DNA from: Alphaproteobacteria bacterium
Lineage (GTDB): Bacteria; Pseudomonadota; Alphaproteobacteria; Micavibrionales; Micavibrionaceae
NCBI GenBank assembly: GCA_016764775.1
Contig: JAESRE010000025.1
Span: forward strand, 1 to 35,932
Length of the DNA: 35,932 nt
Direction of reading: 5' to 3'
In this document: positions 16,772 through 24,234 of the stretch, in pieces
Numbering within the stretch: the stretch's first letter is position 1
Layout: every line of letters begins with the position of its first letter
The notes under the pieces: model-generated
The model's database searches: none
Told to the model about the DNA's origin: nothing
The model's input: the letters and a program-made list of their open reading frames with translations, nothing else
Position numbers and translations under genes: made by a program

Positions 16772-18007
16772 TTATATGCGCTGATTCTTGCGAACTTGTT
16801 CGAAATAGCGGTCTACACCTTTTTTCAACGCCTTAGCAATTTTTTTGCGATGGCTGGCCGAGTTAAGCTGGTTCGCTTCGTTTTTATTAGACATAAAGCC
16901 CGCTTCTATCAGTACCGACGGAACATCGGGTGCTTTTAAGACTGCAAATCCTGCATAACGATGGGCGGTATCCAGTGTTTTTAGGCGGTCGGCTCTGAGG
17001 TGATCGACAAGCGTGTTTGCAAAATATTTCGACTGATTGGTGGTATCACGCATAGCCAGTTCGGTCAGAATTGTAACAACGTCCTGATCTTCCACGCTTA
17101 AATCTATGCCTGCGATCAAATCAACTTTATTTTCGCGGGCTGCCAAACGGGCGGTTTGCGCATCTGACGCTTTTTCAGACAATGTGTATACGGATGCACC
17201 GCTTACGCTGTGATTTTCAAGGGAATCGGCATGTATGGAGATAAAGAGGTCTGCACCATGTTCGCGGGCGATTTTTACACGATCGGACAGTTTAATGAAA
17301 ATATCGGTCTCACGCGTTAATTTCACGCGATACTGGCCGCTATCCTCCAGTTGCTTTTTCAGTTCCTTCGCCAGAGCCAGAACCACTTTCTTTTCGTAGA
17401 CACCGTTTGAACCGACGGCACCCGGATCAACGCCTCCGTGACCGGGGTCAATCATGATCAATGGTTTTTCGGCCTTTTTCGGCGGTATAGGCGCCGATGG
17501 TGTGGCCAAGCCTTTAAATGCGACATTGCTTTGCACGTCGTCGACGTTGAGTGTGCCGAATACGCTGCTTTTAGTGCGTGTGAACAAGCCCGCGGAGACG
17601 TTGGCGAAATCAATGACCAGTCTCGGCGGTTTATCGCCGTTGCGGGGCAGGGTGAATGCTTTTTGGATGCTGACCGGACGGTTCATATCGAAAACGATGC
17701 GCGATATGCCCGGTTTCAAATTGCCGTGGCGTGTTTCCAGTACGCCTGCATTGTGTGGGCTGTCCACATCGCCTGCCTTCCATTCGAAGGCGGGCAAGTC
17801 AATGACCATGCGGTAAGGGTCGCCCAAAACAAATGCACGGAAGTCCGCGCTGCGATCGAGGTCCAGCACGAGGCGTGTTTTATCCTGATGCAGGCCGAAA
17901 CGAACGGCGTCCAGATCCAGTGCCTGACTTTGCGGCACGAACGTGAAGACAGCCAGAAGGCTCAGCAAACAGTATTGAATGAATCGTTTAAACAAGCGGG
18001 ACCCCAA
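16772..18007 (-). CDS. amiC: N-acetylmuramoyl-L-alanine amidase with AMIN domain (AmiC-like)
   Basis: 411 residues: signal peptide (hydrophobic core CLLSLLAVFTFV, cleavage near QSQA), an AMIN domain at about residues 30-140 (VRFGLHQDKTRLVLDLDRS, then YRMVIDLPAF and RLVIDFANV) and an amidase_3 zinc domain at about 185-405. Metal and catalytic residues are visible: His in MIDPGHGGVDPGA, Glu in VYEKKVVL, His in FISIHADS, and catalytic Glu in LIEAGFMSN. It cleaves the amide bond between muramic acid and L-alanine during daughter-cell separation. The AMIN domain usually targets the septum. The only start giving a whole signal peptide is TTG 18007, with a poor Shine-Dalgarno, so the start is uncertain. 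cobB lies 68 bp upstream on the same strand. Confidence 0.93.
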   Translation of the reverse strand: MGSRLFKRFIQYCLLSLLAVFTFVPQSQALDLDAVRFGLHQDKTRLVLDLDRSADFRAFVLGDPYRMVIDLPAFEWKAGDVDSPHNAGVLETRHGNLKPGISRIVFDMNRPVSIQKAFTLPRNGDKPPRLVIDFANVSAGLFTRTKSSVFGTLNVDDVQSNVAFKGLATPSAPIPPKKAEKPLIMIDPGHGGVDPGAVGSNGVYEKKVVLALAKELKKQLEDSGQYRVKLTRETDIFIKLSDRVKIAREHGADLFISIHADSLENHSVSGASVYTLSEKASDAQTARLAARENKVDLIAGIDLSVEDQDVVTILTELAMRDTTNQSKYFANTLVDHLRADRLKTLDTAHRYAGFAVLKAPDVPSVLIEAGFMSNKNEANQLNSASHRKKIAKALKKGVDRYFEQVRKNQRI

Positions 18008-18075
18008 CTCAAGCAGTAACCTATAATATATAACATGCCGTGGCGGTGGGCTGTAAAGGACGGTGTGCTAATATT

Positions 18076-18807
18076 TTACGCCAAAAGCCTTCGCACAAGA
18101 GCGGGCACAGTCTCACCGGCCGGACCGGTTATGTGTTCGTGGAAATCATTGGCAATCATGGAGTGTTCCAGATTGCATTCAATCGTTACAGCGCCACTGA
18201 GCAGGGCTTCGCGGACAAATCCGGCGGCGGGATATACGTTGCCCGATGTGCCGATGGAGACAAACACATCACAGTTTTGCAAGGCCTCGAATATTCTCTC
18301 CATTTGATAGGGCATTTCGCCGAACCACACGATGTCGGGGCGTAAACCGCCCGCGTAGCCGCAGTTTTCGCAGGCCATTTCTACGGCCAGATCATCGACA
18401 CAGTCTATCTTGTCCCCCATTCCGTCTGAACAATTGGCGCAGAACGCCTTTAAAACCTCGCCATGCATATGGATCAGGTTTTTGCTGCCGCCGCGTTCAT
18501 GGAGGTCGTCGATGTTCTGTGTGACGACCAGCACTTCGCCCAACCACTTTTGTTCCAGTTCCGCCAATGCTTTATGCGCATCGTTGGGGTGTACGTCTTT
18601 CACACCCTTGCGGCGCAAGTTGTAAAATTCATGAACGAGTGCCGGGTCGCGTGCGAATGCTTCGGGCGTTGCCACGTCTTCTACACGGTGGCCTTCCCAT
18701 AGTCCGTCGGCACCACGAAACGTTGCCAACCCGCTCTCGGCTGAAATGCCCGCACCGGTAAGCACGACAATGGATGAATCGGGGGATATTTGGTCAAAAA
18801 CAGACAT
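18076..18807 (-). CDS. cobB: NAD-dependent protein deacylase (sirtuin, CobB/SIRT5-like)
   Basis: About 244 residues. Sirtuin motifs are complete: GAGISAESG (residues 18-26), TFRG, TQNIDDLHERGG (96-107), catalytic His115 in HMHGE, and four zinc cysteines at 123, 126, 146 and 149. Tyr62 and Arg65 in FYNLRR match the Y-x-x-R pair that SIRT5-type enzymes use to bind succinyl or malonyl groups, so desuccinylase/demalonylase activity beside deacetylation is expected. ATG 18807 is chosen; a GTG directly upstream (18810) is also in frame. The Shine-Dalgarno is weak. It is divergent from rne and followed by amiC. Confidence 0.94.
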   Translation of the reverse strand: MSVFDQISPDSSIVVLTGAGISAESGLATFRGADGLWEGHRVEDVATPEAFARDPALVHEFYNLRRKGVKDVHPNDAHKALAELEQKWLGEVLVVTQNIDDLHERGGSKNLIHMHGEVLKAFCANCSDGMGDKIDCVDDLAVEMACENCGYAGGLRPDIVWFGEMPYQMERIFEALQNCDVFVSIGTSGNVYPAAGFVREALLSGAVTIECNLEHSMIANDFHEHITGPAGETVPALVRRLLA

Positions 18808-19086
18808 CACTTTTTATTGTTATAAATCAACTTTTTATAAAAACGAATCACTTTCTCGCTTGTGCAAATTTTCACTTCTGTATATGGTGCCTATGAGTGT
18901 TTAGTGTATTGCGGTTTTAGCGCTTTAAAGGATTACTTAGGTTTCGCGAACTGCAATATCCAAAATTTGAAATAACGTTTCGCGCGATTTCGCGCCGTTC
19001 ACCCGTGGATGACACTCCGGGGCCTTTTCTCAAGAGGCAACGCACGCTCGAACAGGCAGCGCTCGCGCCACATATGGAGAAGCCCG
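18808..19086 (+). promoter_or_regulatory. Divergent cobB/rne intergenic region and rne 5' leader
   Basis: About 280 bp without a gene. It must hold the cobB promoter (minus) and the rne promoter and leader (plus). A GC-rich hairpin GCGCG-ATTT-CGCGC lies at 18982-18995, about 90 bases before the rne start. In E. coli the rne 5' leader is used for autoregulation by RNase E cleavage, so a structured leader here is suggestive only. A strong GGAGA at 19076-19080 fixes the rne start. No confident promoter hexamers were found. Confidence 0.35.
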
Positions 19087-21663
19087 ATGGCTAAAAAAAT
19101 GCTAATAGATGCAACGCATACAGAGGAAACTCGCGTTGCAGTCGTTGATAGTGGCCGCTTAGACGAATTTGATTACGAAAGCGCCTTCCGCAAACCCTTA
19201 AAAGGCAATATTTACCTCGCGAAAGTTACACGCGTCGAACCCTCATTGCAGGCGGCCTTTGTAAATTTCGGCGGTAACCGACACGGTTTCCTGCCTTTTT
19301 CTGAAATCCACCCTGATTACTTCCGTATTCCGATCGCCGACCGCGAAGCTTTGCTGGCCGAGCAGGAAGAAGAGCTGAAAAAGCATGACGAGGAAGAAGA
19401 TCTGGATGCCGACATCGATGACGATGATGACGAAGGTGATCTTGAAACCGTTGATGACGATAAAGACAGTGTCGATGAAGTCGGCGGTGACGGTTCATCC
19501 GAAGATGACGATTCCAAATCCAAAAAAGGATCAAAAGGTAAGTCCAAAAAATCCAAAAAGGATGATGATGACGATAACCGCGGCAATCGCAAAGATGATG
19601 ATGACGACGCCGACGGTAACAAGGCTGAAGACGACGATGATGACGAAGACGACAATAAAGGCAATCGCAGACGCGGTCGTCGTGGTGGTCGCGGACGTGG
19701 TCGTGGTGGTCGTGGACGTGGTGGCCGTAATTCGGCCCAACGTTCCAAGCGTGTAGAAGCCTATGACGATCTGGATGACGAGCAGAAGTTCCGTTTCAGC
19801 CTGCGTCGTAAGTACAAAATTCAGGAAGTGATCAAGCGTGGCCAGATTATGCTAGTGCAGGTTTCCAAGGAAGAACGCGGAAACAAAGGTGCGGCTGTGG
19901 GTTCATATTTGTCCCTGCCGGGCCGGTACTGTGTTCTGATGCCGAATAGCCCGCGTGCCGGCGGTATCTCCCGCAAAATATCGAACAACAAAGACCGCGC
20001 AAAAATGCGCGATATGATCAAGGAACTGGAAGTTCCGAAAGGTATGTCCGTGATCCTGCGTACGGCGGGTGTTACACGCACCAAAGCTGAAGTGAAGCGT
20101 GATCTGGATTACCTGTTGCGCTTGTGGAACACAATCCGTGAAACAACGCTGGAATCTTCTGCTCCTGCTTTGGTGTATGAGGAAGCCGACTTGATCAAAC
20201 GTGCGGTTCGTGACTTGTACACCCGTGATGTGAACGAAGTTCATGTGGCCGGCGAAGAAGGTTTCAAGACAGCCAAGAACTTCATGAAGCTGATGATTCC
20301 GTCACATGCTAAAAAAGTGATCGAATACAAAGATAACAGCATGTCACTGTTCAACAAACACCAAGTCGAAGACCAGATTGCGGAAATCGGCGAAACAACC
20401 GTAACGTTGAAATCCGGTGGCTATCTTGTCATCAACCCGACGGAAGCGCTTGTATCGATCGATGTGAACTCCGGTAAGGCGACCAAAGAGCGCCATATCG
20501 AGGAAACCGCGTTGAAGACCAACCTTGAAGCCGCTGAAGAGGTAGCGCGCCAGATGCGTTTGCGTGACCTTGGCGGTCTGGTTGTGATCGACTTTATTGA
20601 TATGGAAGACCGCCGTAATAACGGTAAGGTCGAGCGCAAAATGCGTGAGGCGCTTTCGGGTGACCGCGCACGTATTCAGGTCGGACGGATTTCATCCTTC
20701 GGTTTGATGGAAATGTCCAGACAGCGTTTGAGCCCGTCCTTGACGGAGTCCCAGTTCGAGGTTTGCCAGCAATGTGCGGGTACAGGCCGTGTGCGTACAG
20801 CCGATGCCGCGAGTATTCTGGTTTTGCGTGCAATCGAAGCCGAGGGTACTAAAGGCCGTGCAGCACAGGTGATAGCACATGTGCCGAATGAAGTGGCCTT
20901 GTACATCCTGAACCACAAACGTAAGAATTTGGCCGAGATCGAAGAGCGTTATAACTTTACCGTTCTGCTTCGCGTTGACAGCGCTTTGGCGGCATCCGAT
21001 CACCGTGTTGAGGTTTCCAAGCCTGCGAACAAGTCATCGGACGATGATGACGATGATCAGAACGACGACAACAACGACGATAACGATAATGACGACAAGT
21101 CAAAACGTGGTCGCAGACGCGGTCGTCGCGGCGGTCGTGGACGTGGTCGCGGTCGTGACAAAGATCAGAACGACGATAATGACAATAAAGGCTCCGACGA
21201 CTCTAAAGGTAATGACGAGAAGTCTGATGATTCTAAATCCGAAAAGGATTCTAAAAAGGATGATGATAACAAGAAGTCATCCGGCAAAAAGTCATCTTCC
21301 AAATCTTCAAAAAAGACAGAGAGGAAAGATGACGAAAAATCCGATAAGGACGATGGGAAAGACGATAAGAAGAAGTCTGCCCCTAAGAAATCATCATCCA
21401 AGAAGAAGGATGACGATGCCAAGGATTCCAAAAAAGATAAGGAGAAATCCGATAAGGATGACGGGAAAGACGATAAGAAGAAGTCTGCCCCTAAGAAATC
21501 ATCATCCAAAAAGAAGGATGACGATGCCAAGGATAAGCCTGTTAAGAAGGTGAAGGCATCAAATGATGACAAGCCTGCCGATCAGGATCCTAAGGATTAC
21601 GAAGTCGTCAACGCTGCGCCTGAGAAGAAGAAAAAGGGCTGGTGGAATAAGCTGACTGACTAA
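19087..21663 (+). CDS. rne: Ribonuclease E/G with split S1 domain and long repetitive charged tail
   Basis: 858 residues from ATG 19087, which has a GGAGA six bases upstream and the N-terminus MAKKMLIDATHTEETRVAV. RNase E makes the initiating endonucleolytic cuts in mRNA decay and rRNA processing. The S1 domain begins at about residue 35 and is interrupted at about 94-220 by an Asp/Glu/Lys-rich stretch and an Arg-Gly block, then resumes (RRKYKIQEVIKRGQIMLVQV). The catalytic core has magnesium ligands Asp459 (SIDVNSGK) and Asp502 (VIDFIDMED) and the zinc-link CQQC at 560-563. From about residue 640 the tail is low complexity: Asp/Asn runs, a second Arg-Gly block, Lys/Ser/Asp repeats including two copies of a 31-codon unit, and a terminal GWWNKL. 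The tail is the expected degradosome scaffold and RNA-binding part. Confidence 0.96.
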   Translation: MAKKMLIDATHTEETRVAVVDSGRLDEFDYESAFRKPLKGNIYLAKVTRVEPSLQAAFVNFGGNRHGFLPFSEIHPDYFRIPIADREALLAEQEEELKKHDEEEDLDADIDDDDDEGDLETVDDDKDSVDEVGGDGSSEDDDSKSKKGSKGKSKKSKKDDDDDNRGNRKDDDDDADGNKAEDDDDDEDDNKGNRRRGRRGGRGRGRGGRGRGGRNSAQRSKRVEAYDDLDDEQKFRFSLRRKYKIQEVIKRGQIMLVQVSKEERGNKGAAVGSYLSLPGRYCVLMPNSPRAGGISRKISNNKDRAKMRDMIKELEVPKGMSVILRTAGVTRTKAEVKRDLDYLLRLWNTIRETTLESSAPALVYEEADLIKRAVRDLYTRDVNEVHVAGEEGFKTAKNFMKLMIPSHAKKVIEYKDNSMSLFNKHQVEDQIAEIGETTVTLKSGGYLVINPTEALVSIDVNSGKATKERHIEETALKTNLEAAEEVARQMRLRDLGGLVVIDFIDMEDRRNNGKVERKMREALSGDRARIQVGRISSFGLMEMSRQRLSPSLTESQFEVCQQCAGTGRVRTADAASILVLRAIEAEGTKGRAAQVIAHVPNEVALYILNHKRKNLAEIEERYNFTVLLRVDSALAASDHRVEVSKPANKSSDDDDDDQNDDNNDDNDNDDKSKRGRRRGRRGGRGRGRGRDKDQNDDNDNKGSDDSKGNDEKSDDSKSEKDSKKDDDNKKSSGKKSSSKSSKKTERKDDEKSDKDDGKDDKKKSAPKKSSSKKKDDDAKDSKKDKEKSDKDDGKDDKKKSAPKKSSSKKKDDDAKDKPVKKVKASNDDKPADQDPKDYEVVNAAPEKKKKGWWNKLTD
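21334..21534 (+). repeat. Two near-identical 93-bp direct repeats in the rne 3' end
   Basis: Copies at 21334-21426 and 21442-21534, offset 108 bp, differ at only a few third-position bases. They encode the Lys/Asp/Ser-rich unit beginning EKSDKDDGKDDKKKSAPKK. The near identity at DNA level points to a recent duplication and makes repeat-number variation between strains likely. Confidence 0.9.
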
Positions 21664-21692
21664 GACACTCTGTCATTCAATCAAAAGAATAA

Positions 21693-21721
21693 AATAACGG
21701 CGCCTTGATGGTGCCGTTATT
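21693..21721. terminator. Bidirectional terminator hairpin between rne and the dehydrogenase gene
   Basis: A 12-bp stem, AATAACGGCGCC paired with GGTGCCGTTATT (one G-T wobble), with a 5-base loop. It lies between two convergent genes. On the minus strand it is followed by TTTATTCTTTTG; on the plus strand by a poorer T-tract. Confidence 0.8.
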
Positions 21722-21738
21722 GCGTTATGGCTTGGAGA

Positions 21739-22890
21739 TTAAGCTGTCCGGGTATGACGGTCGTTGTTGTTATCGGCATCCTCGACACGTTTGCGTGCGT
21801 ATTCAGATGCGATGGATGCGAGGTCACGGTCCGGGTTTTGTTTGGCCAGTTCCAATATCTCGGCGAACCGTTTTGGAACGCCTTCGCGCAGTTCTTTGGT
21901 GATTTGTTCTGCGTTTTCGCCAACTTTGGCCACCCAGATCACGCCTGCGGCATTCACGATGTAGTCAGGGCAATACAGAATGCCGAGTTTATGCATTAAC
22001 CGGCTTTGTGATCCGCCGATCTGGTCTGCTTGCTGGTTGTTGGCAGCGCCGCAGACGATTTGAACGCCCGCTTCTTTCAGGCGTTTAATGTTTTCATCGG
22101 TCAATGTGCCGCCGATGGCGTTCGGGGCAAAGACATCGGCTTTGACATCGTAAATCTCATCAAGGTCGACTTTGTCGCATTCTACATTCTCGGCTTTCAG
22201 CTTTTCAAATGCGGAGGATGATGTATCTGTGGCGGACAGGATGGCGCCGTCTTCGTGCAGAAGTTTGGCCAATGTTGCGCCGACCGCGCCTATTCCTTGC
22301 AAAGATACACGTACACCGTCCATGGAATCCCGTCCGAGCTTGTGTTTGACGGCAACTTTCATGCATTCGAACACGCCGATGGCCGTCAAAGGGGAGGGGT
22401 TGCCGCTTACGACTGTTGGGTCGTCGGATGACGCGCCCTTAATGTAGGGTGTCGTTTCGAGCATTTTATCGAGCGCGTATTCGCTGATGTTCATGTCTTC
22501 CGCACCGTAGTACAAAGTGCGGTTCTTATTGATGATATTAAAGCCTTCGGCCATGATTTGCAGAGCCACATCGCTGGGACGGTCTTGCCCCTTTTGTGCC
22601 ATGATGACGCTTTTACCGCCGCCATGATCGAGACCGCCTGCGGCGTTTTTCCATGTCATGGCTTCGGACAGACGTAATACATCGGTCAGGGCTTCTGCTT
22701 CGTTTGCATAGCTTTTATAGCGAATGCCGCCAAGGCCGGGGCCTAGCGCGGTATTGTGGATGCCGACAAAGGCAATGAAATTGTTATCCGGTTCGGTGAT
22801 TTTATAGACCGATTCATGGTCCATATATTGCGGATGGTTTTCCACGGGAACTTCAGAAACACGTATATTTTCTAAAAAATTATCGGTCAT
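21739..22890 (-). CDS. Leu/Phe/Val-type (Glu-family) amino-acid dehydrogenase
   Basis: 383 residues from ATG 22890, where the family N-terminus begins; a longer in-frame start exists but adds an unlikely basic stretch. This family deaminates branched-chain or aromatic L-amino acids to 2-oxo acids with NAD. Motifs seen: GPGLGGIRY, the substrate/catalytic Lys segment LRLSEAMTWKNAAGGLDHGGGKSVI, AEDMNIS, PYIKGASSDDPTVVSGNPSPLTAIGV, and the Rossmann loop GIGAVGATLAKLLHEDG with an acidic residue (ATDTS) that suits NAD rather than NADP. C-terminal signature: CGAANNQ and YCPDYIVNAAGVI. The length suits leucine dehydrogenase, but Leu, Val and Phe specificity cannot be told apart by eye. A weak GAAGAG lies five bases upstream. 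Confidence 0.9.
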   Translation of the reverse strand: MTDNFLENIRVSEVPVENHPQYMDHESVYKITEPDNNFIAFVGIHNTALGPGLGGIRYKSYANEAEALTDVLRLSEAMTWKNAAGGLDHGGGKSVIMAQKGQDRPSDVALQIMAEGFNIINKNRTLYYGAEDMNISEYALDKMLETTPYIKGASSDDPTVVSGNPSPLTAIGVFECMKVAVKHKLGRDSMDGVRVSLQGIGAVGATLAKLLHEDGAILSATDTSSSAFEKLKAENVECDKVDLDEIYDVKADVFAPNAIGGTLTDENIKRLKEAGVQIVCGAANNQQADQIGGSQSRLMHKLGILYCPDYIVNAAGVIWVAKVGENAEQITKELREGVPKRFAEILELAKQNPDRDLASIASEYARKRVEDADNNNDRHTRTA

Positions 22891-23032
22891 GGCGCTCTTC
22901 AAAATATGATGCTCGAGCGATAAAAAGCCATAGCTGCGGCGTTTTTGCAAGTGATAACGGTCATTTAGGCTTCAAAATCCGTATTGTGCAGTGCGAATTT
23001 GGCTCAAAATCCTTAAAAATAAATCTCGAATT

Positions 23033-23125
23033 TTATTTACTTTCTATAAAGATTTTATGTGTTATGTTAAATATATAAGGACAAATGATTGGTAATAAGG
23101 GTGTTTTCAAAAAGATATCGATCAT
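23033..23125 (-). CDS. Possible 30-residue hydrophobic peptide
   Basis: A minus-strand frame starting MIDIFLKTPLLPIICPYIF and ending in KIFIESK, with a strong TGAGGAGAGA directly upstream of ATG 23125. The Shine-Dalgarno quality is better than for many real genes in this window, which is the main reason to list it. The product would be a single hydrophobic, weakly basic helix. No promoter is evident and AT-rich gaps produce such frames by chance, so this is tentative. Confidence 0.22.
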   Translation of the reverse strand: MIDIFLKTPLLPIICPYIFNITHKIFIESK

Positions 23126-23159
23126 TCTCTCCTCATTTTTGTATGTCACAGACCAGTGA
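23085..23159 (+). CDS. Possible 24-residue amphipathic peptide opposite the 30-residue frame
   Basis: A plus-strand frame with the peptide MIGNKGVFKKISIILSSFLY plus four residues, preceded by AAGGA three bases from the ATG. The spacing is short. A basic N-terminus followed by a hydrophobic stretch resembles membrane-acting peptides of type I toxin-antitoxin systems, but that is shape only. It ends just inside a hairpin followed by T6 (23143-23174). It overlaps the opposed 30-residue frame. Confidence 0.18.
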   Translation: MIGNKGVFKKISIILSSFLYVTDQ

Positions 23160-23296
23160 CTTGGGACATTTTTTAAGAGCGCAAAAGCGCCGAAAATACT
23201 GATCGGGCAAGGGAAGGCCCGCATGTTGTGTCCAAACAGGGTTCGTTAATACAGGTTATTTAAAATTTTGGTTTATCTCTTATGTCATGCGCACTG

Positions 23297-23374
23297 GCCT
23301 GTATGAGAGCTGAGGAACGATTTAAGTGTTGCCCCACGTAAAAATCCTTTAGCATTCATACAGGCTTTTTTTTT
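23297..23374 (+). ncRNA. Candidate structured small RNA ending in an intrinsic terminator
   Basis: GCCTGTATGA at 23297-23306 pairs perfectly with TCATACAGGC at 23356-23365; inside, GCTGAGGA (23309-23316) pairs with TCCTTTAGC (23345-23353) with one bulged T. The long hairpin is followed at once by nine T residues (23366-23374). The upstream gene on this side is on the other strand, so the hairpin is not simply that gene's terminator; on the plus strand nothing larger than the tentative 24-residue frame precedes it. It is either the 3' part of a small RNA transcribed from within the gap or a transcription-attenuation structure 50 bases before the secreted-protein gene. No convincing promoter hexamers were found. 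Confidence 0.45.
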
Positions 23375-23423
23375 GCCTGAAACAGCGCTAGATTACTATC
23401 AAATGCACAAATCAGGATCTTCT

Positions 23424-24167
23424 ATGAAACCGTATATTTTTCTTTCCGCACTCGTTATGGGTGTTTTCGTTTTTCCGGCCGTATCAATGTCACAGGAAGC
23501 CGACGCTGAAGCCGAGGCTGTCGAACCCTCGGATGCTGCCGTATCAGAAAAAACCCGCAGTGCCATGATCGAGGTCAGAGAGGCTGCGCAACGGTTCGTG
23601 GAAGACCTAACCCCCGAACAGGAAAGGCATTTTGGCGTTTTGTACGGGAATTACAATCTGATCAAAGTCGTGAAAACAGTGCGCGAGGATCTGGGTAACG
23701 CCATGGATTCCTGCGGTGAAGAAAACCCGGATATCAAAGAAGAGGCGTCGACCCGTTACGATGAATGGACCGAGGCTATCGACCCTGTTCTTGAGGACGC
23801 CGAAGCCAATGTCGCGAATATGATCGTGGCACAGGATTACGCCCGTCCGCGTGAATTCGACCAGTTTTTCAAGCTGGTGGACAAAGCCCGCGACCAAAAC
23901 AGTCAGGATGTCCAAAAAGTGCCTGTGACTTCACTGGAAGCGTGTCAGACCATGATTTCCAAAATGGATGAAACGCAGCCCAATATGATCGAACTTCTTA
24001 ATGCTACGCTGGTGAGCTTGCCCAAGGCGCTTCAGGAAGAAAAGCAGAAAGCGGAAGAAGAAGCCGCGAAGAAAGCTGCTGAAGAGGCTGAAAAGGCTGC
24101 CGAAGAAGCCGTAGCAGAGGACGCTGATGAGGAATCGGAAGAAACGGCAGAAGACGACGCTGAATAA
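23424..24167 (+). CDS. Secreted protein with helical domain and Glu/Lys/Ala coiled-coil tail
   Basis: 247 residues from ATG 23424, supported by AGGA six bases upstream. A signal peptide is clear (MKPYIFLSALVMGVFVFPAV, cleavage near SMS or SQA). An acidic Ala/Glu linker follows, then a mostly helical domain (about residues 45-205) with two cysteines, in AMDSCGEEN and SLEACQTM, which could form a disulfide in the periplasm. The last 45 residues are almost only Glu, Ala, Lys and Asp (EEAAKKAAEEAEKAAEEA), a charged single helix or coiled coil. I do not recognise the family. It precedes the giant gene by 234 bp, with its own promoter between them, so common regulation is possible but not shown. 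Confidence 0.8.
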   Translation: MKPYIFLSALVMGVFVFPAVSMSQEADAEAEAVEPSDAAVSEKTRSAMIEVREAAQRFVEDLTPEQERHFGVLYGNYNLIKVVKTVREDLGNAMDSCGEENPDIKEEASTRYDEWTEAIDPVLEDAEANVANMIVAQDYARPREFDQFFKLVDKARDQNSQDVQKVPVTSLEACQTMISKMDETQPNMIELLNATLVSLPKALQEEKQKAEEEAAKKAAEEAEKAAEEAVAEDADEESEETAEDDAE

Positions 24168-24196
24168 AACGGCGATCGCATCCCCTCTTTAATTTG

Positions 24197-24211
24197 TTAA
24201 CTATTTGTTAA
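24197..24211 (+). promoter_or_regulatory. CtrA-like box TTAA-N7-TTAA
   Basis: TTAA at 24197-24200 and TTAA at 24208-24211, separated by exactly seven bases (CTATTTG), which is the full consensus for the alphaproteobacterial cell-cycle regulator CtrA. It is part of an 11-bp tandem repeat (ATTTGTTAACT twice, 24192-24213). It lies 24 bases upstream of a -35-like hexamer for the giant gene. Confidence 0.5.
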
Positions 24212-24234
24212 CTATTTGAAATTGCACGAAAAAT

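Larger units (their letters stand above)
22891..23423. other. 530-bp AT-rich intergenic region with RNA-like structure
   Basis: The longest gap in the window. It must hold the minus-strand dehydrogenase promoter and the plus-strand promoter for the secreted protein. It also contains two very short opposed reading frames around 23033-23159, a hairpin of the form ATGTC...GACAT followed by T6 at 23143-23174, a small GCGC-AAAA-GCGC repeat at 23179-23190, and the 69-base hairpin with T9 at 23297-23374. It does not match tRNA, tmRNA, SRP RNA, RNase P RNA or 6S RNA as far as I can recognise. Confidence 0.6.

Noticed and set aside
17438-18019. 193-residue plus-strand frame over the amidase gene
   Set aside because: Shadow of amiC, whose zinc and catalytic motifs are intact on the minus strand.
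20975-21553. Plus-strand frame of 192 residues in the rne 3' end
   Set aside because: A product of Thr, Met, Arg and Lys only, arising from the low-complexity GAT/AAG repeats in the true RNase E frame.
22981-23265. Further CtrA-like TTAA pairs in the long gap and upstream of rne
   Set aside because: TTAATACAGGTTATT at about 23246 and TTAA-N7-CTTA at about 18924 each miss one half-site, so they are expected by chance in AT-rich DNA.
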